Shown here: piece by piece, positions 32,321 through 44,126 of the stretch | How the letters are laid out: each line of letters starts with the position of its first letter | Position numbering within the stretch: the stretch's first letter is position 1 | Assembly (NCBI RefSeq): GCF_000247695.1 | Contig: NW_004624848.1 | Location: 4,737,734-4,801,733, forward strand | Source: Heterocephalus glaber | Lineage: Eukaryota > Chordata > Mammalia > Rodentia > Bathyergidae | DNA: 64,000 nucleotides | Reading direction: 5' to 3' | Made by a program: the position numbers and the translations under genes | The notes under the pieces: model-generated | Databases searched by the model: none | What the model was told of the DNA's origin: nothing | The model's input: only the letters and a program-made list of their open reading frames with translations

Positions 32321-33230
32321 TTTCCCACAATGCCTGTATCTGAAATTCTTTCCCCACACAGACCTTTTATTGTTAGTTAGCTGGACATCTTTTTTTTTTT
32401 TTTTTTTGCATATTGTCACATGATCATCAGACTAGATTCATCCACTGACTTTTAAACAGATGTGTCACTTTGGAAAATAGCTCATTTCTGTAAAAGAACT
32501 AATCATCAAAAGCAAAAAACATTTTTGAATGCCCCCAAATGAGTGCACATTCCTCATGCCTTTCTCAGAAGAACTGAGACGTGTCTTGCTGTGACCAGCC
32601 TTCCTCCTGTGTGGCGTAGCGGTTCACATCCTGGGCTCGCAGGCCCCTGCAAGGCCTGCTCTGAGGGCTGGCCCAGACTTCGCCCCCGGATCCCAGGCCT
32701 GCTGTCTCGGTACTGCTCCTTCCCGCCTCTCTGTTATCTGGAGCTAGGAGAAATGTCTAGCCTTCCAGTTGATTAGCTTTGTAAAAGACCCGCTTTCCCT
32801 CTTGTTGAAGAGCCAGGCCGTGGATCCAGGTGTCAGGGCCTAGGTTAGAATATGTGCCTGCCCGGTCTGGTGCAGGGTAGCTGAGCCTGCCCGAACGCTT
32901 GCCTTGCACTTCACCACATGGCACCTGTCTTCCTGTGCATTTAAAATTAATTTCTTGCCTCTGTCTGACATTTAATTCGGCTGTGACTGAAGTGGAAGTC
33001 ATGGGTCTCTGTCCTTGTGTCCCCGGTGTCTGGCATTCCATGGTAGAAGGCCAGACAGTGGGTGGCCGGGCACTGCGGGCTGGCTCAGGTGGAGCCTCAC
33101 TGGGCCCAGCCTCTGCACCGTGATGCTGGTCTCTCTCCCCTCCCTGTCTGTTCTATCAAAGTTATTTCTATTTAAATGCCAAGCTAGAATCATGCTATTG
33201 CTCTCTGGAAAATTATATTTTGTTTCAATC
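32321..33230. other. Unique sequence; poly(T) at 32390-32407
   Basis: GC-richer from 32570 to 33130. Frames of 64-107 codons overlap on both strands, none recognisable. Confidence 0.4.
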
Positions 33231-33314
33231 TTTTTTTTTTGGTACTGGGATTTGAACTCAGGACCTTGCGCTTGTGAGGAAGGCGCAGGGCCACTGAGCC
33301 AAATCCCCAGGCCT
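33231..33314 (-). mobile_element. ID-type SINE
   Basis: A T10 run, then 'ggtactgggatttgaactca' and 'gccaaatccccaggcc': full-length body in antisense with both Pol III boxes recognisable. Confidence 0.95.
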
Positions 33315-33315
33315 C

Positions 33316-33680
33316 ATCTCATTTTTATTTTGAGATAATTGTAGATTTAAGTGCATCATTAAGAAACCCATGGAGCCGCACTGTGTGTCCTTTCCTCAGG
33401 GAGCCCGGAGCCTCACTTCCTGGCGGGTCGGGGCCCAGCCCTGCTTGGCGTGAGGGGCGGTTCTCAGCTTGCAGCCTCGCTCCTGCAACGTGCCCTGTTG
33501 AAGGGTGGGCACGCATGAGATTGTGCAGGAAGCTACTGAGGACACGCAGATGGTTTTGTGTGAATATAAATGGGTAGCCCTGCGAGGTCAAAGGGCAGGA
33601 GCTGTAATTGCAGATTCTCTGATAGTTGAACGTTCAAAGTCGCTTCCAAATAGCTCAGCCAGAGCTGTTGTAACCTTCAT
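33316..33680 (-). mobile_element. Ancient LINE-1 (L1M-like) pieces
   Basis: 'ttttgagataattgtagatt' at the left and 'gaggtcaaagggcaggagc', 'aagtcgcttccaaatagctc' at the right match antisense L1M 3' UTR and ORF2-end words. The middle is GC-rich and not aligned. Confidence 0.55.
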
Positions 33681-33727
33681 CATGTCTGTCATCCATGCGT
33701 TAATGGTCCATGCTCGACATTCTTACC

Positions 33728-33785
33728 AGTGTTTATACATACATGCATATATATACACATGTATATATTTCCCATATATATGTAT
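33728..33785. repeat. Degenerate (TATACA)n-like microsatellite
   Basis: Alternating 'atacat' and 'tatata' words. Confidence 0.85.
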
Positions 33786-34249
33786 TCCACACACGTATAT
33801 TTAGTGGCTCTGCTTTCTTTTTTGACATTGTTTTCTCATTTATCTGAAATTATCACATGCTCTATAAGCTATGCCTCATTTAGTGAGTTGCCTCTTAAAA
33901 AGGGCTTTTATATTTCCATTTCAGGAAACACATAAAATTGTCAGAATGTTGCCCCAGGATGGTAGCATCTTGAAATGACATTTACCATTACAAATAGCCT
34001 TATATTTTAAGGAAGAATGTACACAAAAGAGAAGACAATATCCTCTATTTTGTTAATACTAGAAAAATAGCTCAATTTTCTGAAATACTAGTCTTTAAAA
34101 GAATATAGAATATATTTGCTGTAAGTAACTCATTGCAAATTCTTTTCAAATAGATTATCATCTACGTCTAAAATTTCTTTGACACTGGTTTCCCAACCTA
34201 GATGTGCTTTCTTCCTCTTTTGAACATTTCTTTCTTCTTCTCTTTAATT
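33786..34249. other. AT-rich stretch, no features
   Basis: Nothing recognisable. Confidence 0.45.
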
Positions 34250-34925
34250 TTTAAATTTATCTTTGACATGCAGAGTTCTGTAAAAATGTGTATAACTTAA
34301 TGTGCTCATGGGTATGCCGGTGAAATCATCACTACAATAGATATGAAATCTGCTCATCTCCAAATCTACCTCCAAAAGTTACCTCCTACCCTCTTATTTC
34401 TGAATAAGATTATAATTATGATTATAATGGTATAAGAGCAAAACACTTGTTCAGCAAGTCTTCAAGTCTACAATACAGTACATGAACTGCAGGCTTCGTG
34501 CTGTAGAGTGGCTATCTGGGGCTGGCTTACTCCTCCTGCATGACTGGAACATGGTATCCTTTAACACTTGCATGTTTGCTCACTCGCTTCCATCTCTAGC
34601 AACCACTGTTTCACTCTCTGTTGCTATAAGTTTGAGTGTTTTAATTCATCACATAAATGGATGGTATTTTTCAGTATTTTCCTTCCTGTGTCTGGCTTAT
34701 TTCACTCAGTATAATGTTCTTTATGTTCATCCATTTTGCCAAAAGTGTCAGGATTCTCTCATTTTTCAGGGTTGCCCAGTGACCCATTGTGTGTGCATGG
34801 CGCTCTCTCACTCACTCATCGGTCGGCAGACACCTAGTGCCATCTCACACAGCACTGCAGTGCCCAGCTGAGAGCGGGTATTTCCTCTGAGCCCTGATTT
34901 TGTTCCTTTGGGTATATTTCCCTGG
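34250..34925 (-). mobile_element. Ancient LINE-1 (L1M-like) 3' region
   Basis: Antisense words in order: 'ggtgaaatcatcactac', 'aactgcaggcttcgtg', 'ctctagcaaccactgtttc', 'cataaatggatggtattt' and 'tcactcagtataatgttc'. It abuts a sense L1 fragment at 34945, so the two are separate insertions. Confidence 0.75.
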
Positions 34926-35173
34926 GCATCGTAGAGTAGACCTGAAGCTTGAAAACATCTAAAACCTGAAGGAAACAGATTCTGGACATTGGCCTTGGTA
35001 ATAATTTACTGGCTATGACACCAAAAGCTCAAGCCACAAAAGCCAAAATAAATAAGTAGGATTACACTACACCGAAAAGCTCTACACGGCAAGGAAATAA
35101 ATCTAATGAAAATGCAACCTAAGGAGAGAGGGAAAATGTTTACAAACAAATATTGGATAAAGAATAGTGTCTG

Positions 35174-35259
35174 AGGGCTGGGGATTTAACTCAGTGGCAC
35201 TGTGCCTGCCTCACAAGTGCAAGGTCCTGAGTTCCATCTGCAGTACCAGAAAAAAAAAA
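35174..35259 (+). mobile_element. ID-type SINE nested in the LINE-1
   Basis: 'gggctggggatttaactcag' head, 'gtcctgagttccatctg' box B region and 'cagtacca' before an A9 tail. Flanks share 'aatag', a weak duplication. Confidence 0.95.
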
Positions 35260-35334
35260 TAGCATCCAAAATATACGTGAAAGCCCTACACCTCCGTAGC
35301 AAACAAGCCAACAAACAGAACAACAACACAGTCT

Positions 35335-35690
35335 GGAGGTTCGTCCTGACCTTTGGCTTGGCTGGATTGTGCTCTAGGAGAGGGCCTGGGTCATGGGAGC
35401 ACGAATTGCTCTGGATGAGTGTGCTGATGTTCACAGCGGAATACACCACAGGAAGCAGGGCCCTGGGGCTGCCCTACTAGCACTCTCCCTGGGCTCTGCA
35501 TCCAGGGCCATGAACACAGCAGCGCTGCCTCCCTATGCCTCTGCCAGGATGTCCCTGTCTCGAGCCAGCTGAGGACAGGCTGAATCTTGCTAGTGGACTG
35601 TAAGCCAGAGAAACCACTTTCTCTTTTAAATTGTGGGTATCAGGTATTTGATCCCAGTAGCAGGAAAGCTGATGGGTAAAATCTGATTGC
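35335..35690 (+). mobile_element. MaLR-type LTR nested in the LINE-1
   Basis: A GC-rich body, then 'tggactgtaagccagag', 'aaaccactttctcttttaa' and 'gggtatcaggtatttgatcc', the 3' signature of MaLR LTRs. The 5' end is not sharp. Confidence 0.65.
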
Positions 35691-35704
35691 AAAATGAATT
35701 CTGA

Positions 35705-35889
35705 ACTTTGCTGGTGTCTCATACCTGTAATCCCAGCACTCTGGAAGGCTAAGGCAGAAAGACTGCAAATTTGAGCCTAGCCCTAGCAACCTAGCAAATT
35801 AGCAAGACTCTATCTAAAAAAAAAATCAAGAAAGTAAAAAGAATAGGAATGTGGATCAGTGTGAAGGCCCTGGGCTCAATCCTCAGTAC

Positions 35890-35892
<3 letters not shown>
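35705..35892 (+). mobile_element. Dimeric B1-ID SINE with (GA)n tail
   Basis: B1 half 35707-35815 ('acctgtaatcccagcactc', 'caagactctatctaaa'), A-rich linker, ID half about 35841-35892 ('ggaatgtggatcagtg', 'tgggctcaatcctcag'). The 3' tail has become (GA)n. Confidence 0.8.
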
Positions 35893-35935
<43 letters not shown>

Positions 35936-35962
35936 TGATTATCTATTTATCTATCTATCTAT
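35892..35962. repeat. (GA)n and (TCTA)n microsatellite
   Basis: GA run 35892-35932 followed by 'tctatctatcta' at about 35944-35960. It lies at the 3' tail of the B1-ID dimer. Confidence 0.95.
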
Positions 35963-36245
35963 AGAGAGAGAATCAGAAATTAAACCTTAGATTATTCAAA
36001 GAAGACATACCCACTGTCAAAAAAGGCGAAATCTGCTCAACATCACTAAACATCAGAGAAATGCAGATTGAAACCACAGTGGGACACACTTCACATCTGT
36101 TAGTGTGGCTTTTATTAAAGAAACATAAGTGATGGTAAGGATACGGAGAAGAGGGAACCCTAGAACACGGTCAGAAATGTAAACTGGTACAGCCTTTATG
36201 AAAATAGTATAGAAGATACTCAAAAAGCTAAAAACAACTACCACC

Positions 36246-38084
36246 GGGTAATCGATATTCTCATTGGCAGGAGGAACAATACAAGCAGACGGCCCTTAAA
36301 TCAAGCAGTGTATTTTTTGTCTGTATAAGCTATGGAATTGAATCGTCCTGGGCTGAGTGTGACCTGCGGGTTGGGAGGGGCTCAGAACAAGTGCAGATTT
36401 TCACGTCGGGTCGGTTTGGGCTGCAGCTGCAAGGCTGGTTTGTTATCCCAGGAATGTACATCTAGGAAGAAAAGACTAAAAGGCAGATCATAGGAGGCAA
36501 AAAGGCTTTAGGCGAAAGCATATAAGGACAATAATGCCTTAAAAGAGACCACAAGAGGGAGTTTGAGGAAGGCATTGGTCAGTGATGCTGAATATTTTAT
36601 AAAGGCAGAGTTTCAAGTCAAAGGCGTTCTGCTTGTGACTGAGATATTTATTTGCCTATAGAAAACTACAAATAATGGTTAAAAAGCAGTGAGACAGTAG
36701 CTGCATAATTTTTTTAACCTCTTTTCAGAAAGAAAGTGAAAATGTCTCTGGCCACTGAATTATGACTCTCTGCAGCACTCATCTGTATTCTAATGTGCTA
36801 ACTACTATCGACCCGGAGTGAAACCAAGATATTTATAGGGAGAAGAATACGGCAATTCATTGCAAAAGAAAATAACCCAGAGTTGAATCCAAATTAGTAA
36901 TTCCTTTGAAATTCAGAAAAAAAAGAAACCATTTAGCCAAATCTCTTTGGGCCAGAAGGAAGATTTATGCTCTCGTTCTCTAGTTATTTAGCTGTTGTTC
37001 CTGATATAAAATGGAGAAAAGGCTGTGGATGACTCTGTGCTTCATGAGTTAGGCACCAGCTTCTGCTTCCGCTTGAGAGCTAGGGACCCTCCTGGGCCTG
37101 GGTGTGACCCCAGATTCTCAGGTCAAGGGAAACCCTAAGACTTCCAGGACCTGTGCTGGCCTGAGGAAGCTGTACGAGAAAAAAGTGCTTTACTTTTCAT
37201 CTTGAGGTGAATGGGGAAAAATCACTGGCATTTCACATTTTTATATTTCTTGATTTTGGTCTCCATGTCTCAAAATAATTTTTGTTTATTATTTCGTTAA
37301 TACATGTTTACATTCTGAATACAATTTTTAAGGAAGTGCTGACATGGAAATGATAAAACCACATAATATAATCAAAGGATCACTAAAGCCCTTGAGAAAT
37401 TCTCAAAGTTCTTCAGCTGACAAAATGGATACATACCAAGGACATAGGAGTACAGTTCAAGATATGATTCTCTCCACTTATTTAAGCAAATGGTGAAATT
37501 GTCATTCTTAACCAATTTTGCCAAATCTCTGAGGATAAGGGCTCTTATGTACATATTCATTTGCATAAGATTTTTCTAGAACCACTCTCAGACCTGCTGA
37601 GTTGGAAGAGTTTTATCGTATGTTTGTTTTCACTCAATATGTCTTGCCATTCAATACTTTTTATAGTTCAGGACAGTAAATATGTTTAATGTTGAGATAA
37701 TGGTGGCTAGATTAGCTCTCCTTAATATGATTATGTATTTCCACTATTTCACTGTCACAAAAGGCTTTCAGGTTGAAATGAAACATAGCACAACACAGAG
37801 AAAAAAAAAGTACAACACACAAAAGTTAAAAAAGGACATGAAATGAGTAGTTAGAACTGAATTCAAAGCTTGATTCTTTTTTACACCATGACTCCGGCAT
37901 GTGAGTTAAATTCGCCAAACTTTTAAAACTTTCAGTGTAACGAAAATGTGTGTGGTGACCATACACACTCAGATGACAGGAAACAGTCTAGCCCAGAGTG
38001 GCTGTCACATAGCAGGACACTTCATGCAGACCTCTTGCTTTCTGTCGTCTCTTTCCTAACTATCCCTCCCTTTCATCATACCCT
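36246..38084. other. Unique sequence, no features
   Basis: About 1.8 kb with no recognised repeat or coding frame. Mild GC enrichment around 36330-36440 and 37060-37180. Confidence 0.45.
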
Positions 38085-38240
38085 TCCCTCCCTTACTTCT
38101 TCTCTTCTTCCATTTCTTCTTTCTACTGTGTCTTTCCTGTCTTCTTATCATTTCCTTTTTTCCCTTTCTTTCTTTTTTCTTCCCTTCTTTTCTCTCCCTT
38201 CCTTTTTCCTTCCTCCGTTTTCTTGCTTCCTTTCTTCTTT
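38085..38240. repeat. Pyrimidine-rich (TTCC/TTTC)n tract
   Basis: Imperfect CT-only DNA. The frames over it (37948-38244 plus, 38056-38322 minus) are low-complexity artefacts. Confidence 0.9.
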
Positions 38241-38669
38241 TTAAAATTGGTGTGATCTTTTTACTGCACAAAGTCCTACACTGAGTTTCCCAGTCTTTGC
38301 AAATGTGTCTTCTGTTAATCACATACCCTTCCTGGAAAGATAGTTTGTGTTTGCTCTAAGAGGGCGCCCTCCACCAACTCCATTCTGCTTATATAGTTCC
38401 TTAACAGAAACATTCACACCATTCAAACCTCTTGTAATCAGCTAGGATCTCCCCGGCTTCTACTTTGTAGTAATCTGTCCATGGCAATATCTTCACACAG
38501 CAAATGAACATATAAGCAAGGAAACGTCTCCGCTCACCCTAAGTCCAGTGGTTATTTACCCTACACTTCTAACTTGATCTGGCTTGCATCAGTATCTGAC
38601 ACCTCAAATGTAATTTATAGATGAAGTACTTTATTTTTTCAAGCAAAGCACTGTAGACATTAAACTTGA
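38241..38669. other. Unique sequence, no features
   Basis: Nothing recognisable. Confidence 0.45.
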
Positions 38670-38805
38670 TAGATATTAATGCATTCATTCTATAGATGAT
38701 CAAGAAATTTAAAAGGGAGAAATCATTTCCCAGAGATCAAACATCTTGTAGAGCAGATCTGAAACACCAACCAATTTCCTCGATTTAAAGCCAGGTGTTT
38801 TCAGT
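38670..38805 (-). mobile_element. MIR SINE, antisense
   Basis: 'tctatagatgatcaagaa', 'tttcccagagatcaaaca', 'gagcagatctgaaacacc' and 'aaagccaggtgtttt' follow MIR antisense order ('tttacagatgaggaaactg ... gcagagctgggatttgaac'). Confidence 0.6.
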
Positions 38806-38946
38806 TAAAATTTGTATTTCACATGCATTATGCATATACTGCTATATAATATTAAAGCAACAGTTATTTAAGATGCTTCTGGCAAATATAATGTAATGTA
38901 TGTTTATGGTCATGTGTATTTTTCCTCCACTCATTGATTCTTTATT

Positions 38947-39020
38947 GTATTAGTCTGGGCTGCTATAACAATAACACCTTAAACTGGGTAATTTATGAAC
39001 AACAGAAATGTATTGCTTAA
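38947..39020 (-). mobile_element. MaLR-type LTR fragment, antisense
   Basis: 'attagtctgggctgctataac' split as 'attagtctgggctgc' and 'tataacaataac', then 'actgggtaatttatgaac'. This is the antisense 3' end of a MaLR-class LTR. A possible continuation ('ggcagattcggcgtctggg') appears at 39407-39426 after about 350 bases of other AT-rich DNA. Confidence 0.55.
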
Positions 39021-39356
39021 AATATTTTCAAATCAATGGAACAGGTAATTTGGGGGATTATTTCCCTATGTATCTATCTTCTATTTTGCTGTTTATTTGT
39101 ATATATGTCTGTCCATATATTCTCATATAAGAGAAACCATGCAATGTTTTAATATATATTCTGCATTGTTTCATTTATACCATTAGTCTCTCTTAGTTCA
39201 TTGGACAGAAAGTTTTGTGCTATTATCTGTTTCTTCTTTGTAAGTCTTTTTTGTCTGTGTCTTGTGCTCTGAGTAACGACTTTGGAGATAATGAGAACGT
39301 ATTAACTATCATTCGTATTATTTCTTATGAAATTTCATTTTTTATAAAAACAAAGA
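39021..39356. other. AT-rich stretch, no features assigned
   Basis: T-rich text that may be decayed L1 but cannot be placed. Confidence 0.35.
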
Positions 39357-39870
39357 GACGTGTGTTCCTCGTGGTTCCAGCGGCCGGAGGCCCAGGACCC
39401 AGGCTGGCAGATTCGGCGTCTGGGAGGACAGGGTTCTGCCCCCGCCTTCCTCGTTCGCCCGGCCCGAATCCCACCTTTCCCGGCGGCGGAGCCTTCCGGC
39501 CCTGTGCACCCTTCGGAGCTCGCATCGTGCGCCAGGCTTCAGCGCCTGCATGTGATGCACAGGGAGCGCAAGCATCGGAACGTGAAAATCACGCTGGTGT
39601 GGATGGGTGGCAGGGCAAATAGGCCCATTCCTCCACAGTGCCTGTGCATATGTTTTTATACCTATGGTTTTCAGAAATAAAACCATACAATATCTTATTA
39701 TTTTTTCCCCGGAAGGGAAATCAGTGCTGATTAAAGAGAGCGAGAATCGCCCCTGAGGTTGCTTCTGACTGCGTGTGTGCGGGCCGGAGGCTGGTCCGGG
39801 CTGGGGTGGCAGAGCGGGCTTGAAGGGAGGCGACGGGCAGAGGCGAGGACTGACTTCAATGTCGTATTCC
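39357..39870. promoter_or_regulatory. CpG-rich cluster (two patches)
   Basis: By hand count about 24 CpGs in 39357-39600 and a second group in 39720-39870, with a CpG-poor AT-rich piece between that contains 'aataaaacc'. Part of the left patch resembles MaLR LTR sequence, so it may be a CpG-preserving repeat instead of a gene promoter. The 190-codon minus frame 39342-39914 and 135-codon plus frame 39215-39622 overlap here and show no family. Confidence 0.4.
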
Positions 39871-39881
39871 TTTTTCTCTTT

Positions 39882-39934
39882 CCGGTGCCGAGGATCGAAC
39901 TCACCACATTGCACATGAAGCCGACCCCCGGCCC
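39882..39934 (-). mobile_element. ID-type SINE with internal deletion
   Basis: 'ccggtgccgaggatcgaac' (box B side) is joined to 'cgacccccggccc' (head side) with the box A region missing. A 31-nt T run (39947-39977) follows but lies on the head side, so it is not this element's own tail. Confidence 0.75.
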
Positions 39935-39945
39935 TTCAAGGTCTT

Positions 39946-39946
<1 letters not shown>

Positions 39947-39977
<31 letters not shown>
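39947..39977. repeat. Poly(T) tract, 31 nt
   Basis: Uninterrupted T run. It could be the A-tail of a lost minus-strand retroelement. Confidence 0.95.
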
Positions 39978-39979
<2 letters not shown>

Positions 39980-40634
39980 CAAATCCAGACCCTTGTGTGG
40001 ATTTGCTCATATACCTATCAGGCAAACTCATATATTTCAGTAAAGCTCAGTGCGAATTATGCATTGTCATTAACATTTTGAGTTGATAGGATTTATATTT
40101 AGTTTACTTTTTGCTAAAATATAAATGTTTTATTTTATAGAAGAAAGAACTTTGTAGTGTATTGAGTTTCTCAGGGGTGGATGATAAAAAAATACTATCA
40201 CTCATATTTGAATTGCCAGCTTCTGATAAATGGACAAGACACGCACCCAAAGCTTACAACAATACGTGATTCATAGTGACGTGAAATATGCTTTCTTTAT
40301 GTAACCGGGAACATATTAAGAGTGCTTTAAGATACAATTAGAACTAGGTTAAGACTGAACACTTCTTATTTATATATACACAGCTTGAGTTCAGCTAGGA
40401 TATAGAATGCTATTTTATACAAAATCATTTTCGGTTACTGTTCAAAGCTTGTTGCATAGCAACGAATTGCTCATGGAGCACATCTAATAATCCCTGACCC
40501 CATAGCTTTATATCTCTGCTTTAAATTTGTATTCTATCTCCCTAAGGATCAAAATTAATAATTACAGAGGCCAGAACATTTTGAAGATAAAGGTTTAAAT
40601 TAGAATTGATGAAAGTTCTATTACAATACCTTTA
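39978..40634. other. Unique AT-rich sequence, no features
   Basis: Nothing recognisable. Confidence 0.45.
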
Positions 40635-41053
40635 AAAAACATATGCATGTGGATGCATATTGAGCCCATCCTCTTAAGTGAAATAAATAGGACACAAGTG
40701 TGTAAATACCGAATAGTTTCTCTGGTGTGAGAAACTGAAAGTATAAATAAGGGTTAAAATGATTAAAATGAATAATTGATAATTTGAAATACGAAAAAAG
40801 GTCCAAAGACGAAGGAGTGAAGGGAGGGGAAGGGGAAAGGAAAAGAGGGAAAGGAAAAACTATGAGAAAGAAAAAAAAAATGGAAATGAAGTCTACGTAC
40901 ATAGGGAAGGGTGGAGGGAGTGAAGGGCCCACAGGCAATGGGGAAAAAATAAGAACCAAGATACTTCATGTACAGGCACAAACAGCCAGTGATAAATGTA
41001 AATGAATTGTATACCTAAAGTGTACCAATAAAAGAATTTAAGGAAAAAAAATA
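40635..41053 (+). mobile_element. LINE-1 3' UTR, sense
   Basis: 'ttaagtgaaataaatagg', 'ggtgtgagaaactgaaag', a purine-rich tract (40798-40930), 'aataagaaccaagatac', 'gtatacctaaagtgtacc' and 'aataaaagaat' before an A-rich tail. It is the longest version of the 3' UTR also seen at 2284 and 7338. The 5' truncation falls within the UTR. Confidence 0.88.
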
Positions 41054-41509
41054 TATATGCATGTCAGCTTAAAGTGTTTTAATCCAGAATGAGACTAAAA
41101 CAAATGTGGCTTCCAGCTGGCATATATTGGTCAAGAAATAAAGGCTTGATTGATAAGTTCTCAAATGCCCATCAGTTTGTTAATGAAATTATCATTTAAA
41201 AATTAGGTAATGGTTGATACTTCTATTTCACCCTGCATGTTTTAAGGCTTTGAGAAGCATATTCTATTCTCCTGCATATTCCAAATTAAAAATTCTAGAA
41301 ATGTATTTGGATTAAGAAACAAAATCTCTCAATTGTATTGTTTGAAAATTCTGGGTACAAATATATCAAGTCTTTTATTCATAGGATTATGTTAAGAAAT
41401 TTTTTAAAAAGATAAAACACCAAGAAGAGAGTTTGATTCTCACCTCCAACATTTACAAGATGACAGTGTTGTTCAGTGATAACAATATTGGTACAATACT
41501 GACACTTGG
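41054..41509. other. AT-rich unique sequence, no features
   Basis: Nothing recognisable. Confidence 0.45.
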
Positions 41510-41615
41510 TCACAGTCTAGTAATTTTGTATATGGAGATAACACACATAAGAGAAGGTGGGGAATGTGAGGATTAATGATGATGAATGCAAAACACTTCA
41601 TGACATGTGACATAT
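41510..41615 (+). mobile_element. MIR SINE fragment
   Basis: 'tatggagataacacacata', 'gtgaggattaatgatgatg' and 'aaaacacttcatgacat' match the MIR right half. Confidence 0.5.
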
Positions 41616-41904
41616 TAATTCATGCTGTACATAAATTCTCAATTGCAATATATATATATTTCTTTTATTTATAGAATATTCTTATTGTTAGCCATTATAT
41701 TTTGAAGTTGGGGTTTGGTAAACTGGGCAGAGATAAAGCTAGTAAATAAGGTCAAAATCTACACTTAAAATGTACTAAAATAATGGAAAAATAAGATGAT
41801 TCTCTCACTCTAAAAAGAATAAATGTACCTTGCTTTACAGAGTTCGTAGGAATAAATTGCAAAAATATCACATGGGTCAGAAGCAATGTGCACACAGATG
41901 ACTT

Positions 41905-42400
41905 AGGAATTGTATTACTTTCCCAAAACTTTGGTATTTCAAGTATCCATAAGCTTAGTGGCTTAAAATGATACAAATTTATTATTTTCCTATTGGGAAG
42001 GCAAGGACTGAATCTCAGAGGAGATGAAATCAGGTGTCAACAGGGCTGCGTTCCCTCCGGAGGCCCTGGGAAGAAGCCTTTCTTCTCCTGCAGCCCCCAG
42101 GGGCAGCCAGCATCTCATGGCTGTTGGCTACTTCCAGAAATAGCATCCCTCTGATTTCCACCTTTGTCTTCAGTCTCCTCTGACTTGGTCCTATTGGCTC
42201 CTTGAAATAAGGGTCCTTGGGATTACATAGGTCCCAAACCAGTAAGTAAGGGTAATCTTCTCTTCTCAATGTCTTCAGGCTAAACTCATCTGTGAAGTGT
42301 ACTGTGTCGTGTAAAATATCGTGTTCTCTGGTGCTGGGAAATAGTGTCTTACATCTCTGAAGAGCAGGCATTATCCTGCCCATGACAGATTTTAGATGGA
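41905..42400 (-). mobile_element. MLT1-like (MaLR) LTR, antisense
   Basis: 'cttagtggcttaaaatg', 'atcaggtgtcaacagggctg', 'cgttccctccggaggccc', 'ccacctttgtcttcag' and 'cttgggattacatagg' follow MLT1 LTR antisense order. The 149-codon minus frame 42030-42479 lies in it and is not a gene. Confidence 0.7.
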
Positions 42401-43776
42401 ATAAGTCCAGTAAAAAGCAGGACTGTAATTGGGTCTCACTAAAGTTAACAAGATTCCGGTTTTGGTGATGGAAAAGCAAGTTTCTAAAGGAGGAAGTAGC
42501 TCAGCCCAGAATATCGGGACTAGGATCCCAACTGAGGTTACAAACATGATGTATTGGTTACAAACAATAAGAAGGGTGGCCAAGAGACATGGGTAATATT
42601 ACGTTTAAAAACCTTATTACAGTGAAAGATACATTGCTGAGAACAACGGGATGTATGTTCAAAATGAGGAGGAGTATTTTGAGTATTTTTCAGGGTTCAT
42701 GACAATATGTCTTCTATTGTAATCATTTTAAATTTTAAATTTCATCATACTTCATGATCATATCTCATTGATCAATGTTTGTGGCAATTTCTGTGTCATT
42801 ACGGTGTGCCCTCATCTGCCTTATTCACTGGATCTAACACTGTGAGACTTCTGACTGTTCCCCAAATCCAAATGACCATAAAAAGTAAACCCTGAATCAT
42901 TTCAGGACATTGAGGCAGCCATGACAGCACAACTAAAGACAGTTACAAGAAGAGAATTCTGGAATAGCTTCAGAAAGAGGCAACCATGATGGAGTAAGCA
43001 TGTTGAAAGTGAGGGGGGTATTTTAAGGTCAATTAATGCAATGAATCTTTTACTGTACTGAATTTTTAAAATTTAAGCATTCACCACATTTTTGATCACA
43101 GCATGAACACTGTGTTACAAATATGATGTTACAAAGATGACATATTGCATATAAAAATGATGGATTTTTTGAAAGATTTGCATATAAAAAGGGAGTACAA
43201 TGCCTTTCCTCAAATGACTATAAGATTGCCAGGGGAAGATGAGATCAAAATCACTCTGTTAAACTCAACCAGCTGGAACAGCACCAGTAGGGAAAGGTGT
43301 GATGTGGTAGAGCTCTGAGTCAGCATGACAAGGAGCAATATTTTCCTTCTGTACAAGCCTTCAAGCTTGGGTTTACCAAATCCTTTGAAGGCATGTGGCA
43401 GATAAGACACTAAACAAGCTACATTACTTTTGTAGTCACTTCAAAAACTTTGATTTTAAGATTCTCTGATTATACTATCCTGGCTTTTATCTAGAACAGA
43501 ATCACTGTAGTGTTTAGTGTTGTTAGATCTTTTTTCCATCTTTCAAGTGAGATTTTGTTTATGTGAGTCAATATTGATCTTAAGTTATAGATCTTTAATC
43601 AAGGACTGAATGAATTGGATGCAGTGAAGATCTCTGTGAAAAGCTCATACACTGTACTATAAATGACACCATTCTGGATAAAGGTTCATAATTTGAAAAT
43701 ATAATACAAATACTAGAGAAGAAGTGTAATGTAGTTGTAGCAAAGAAGTGAATCAGTGCAATTCATTTCTGTTTTG
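42401..43776. other. Unique sequence, no features
   Basis: No repeat or gene recognised. Confidence 0.45.
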
Positions 43777-44126
43777 TTAGCTAGCTTTCCATGACTATAA
43801 CAAATACCTGAGATGAATCAACTTAAAAAGAGAAAAGGTTTATTTTGGCTCTGGGTTTTGGAGGTTTCAGTCCATGGTTGGTTGCTCTGTTGGTCTTGGG
43901 CCTGTAGCGAGGTGGCAGTCCATGGCAGGGGCGCATGGTGGAGTCCTGTTCCCAGACTGGGAACTGGAAAGCAAAAGGAGAGGTAAGAAGGGGCAGGGTC
44001 CCAAGGTCCCCTTCCTGCCCAGCATGCACCCCATGACCAGGTCTCACCTTCCAGTGGCACCCCAGCCTGGACACCAAATTTTTACCATGTGGTCTTCATG
44101 GTATGTTTACAATCCGAACCATAGCA
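43777..44126 (-). mobile_element. MaLR LTR, antisense (solo)
   Basis: 'ttagctagctttccatgac', 'aaaggtttattttggctc', 'aggtttcagtccatggttgg' and the terminal 'caatccgaaccatagca', the complement of an LTR start. Near full length. Confidence 0.8.

Larger units (their letters stand above)
34945..36245 (+). mobile_element. LINE-1 ORF2 fragment interrupted by three younger elements
   Basis: Three collinear L1 pieces: 34945-35173 ('atgacaccaaaagctcaag', 'gaaaatgtttacaaacaaat'), 35260-35334 ('agcatccaaaatatacgtg'), and about 35963-36245 ('attcaaagaagacatacc', 'cagagaaatgcagattg', 'aatgtaaactggtacagcc'). Between them lie an ID, a MaLR LTR and a B1-ID dimer. All frames are broken. Confidence 0.85.

Noticed and set aside
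39342..39914. The longest open frame in the window (190 codons, minus)
   Set aside because: It runs through a CpG-rich patch, unrelated AT-rich DNA and an ID SINE. The GC bias explains the lack of stops and there is no domain.
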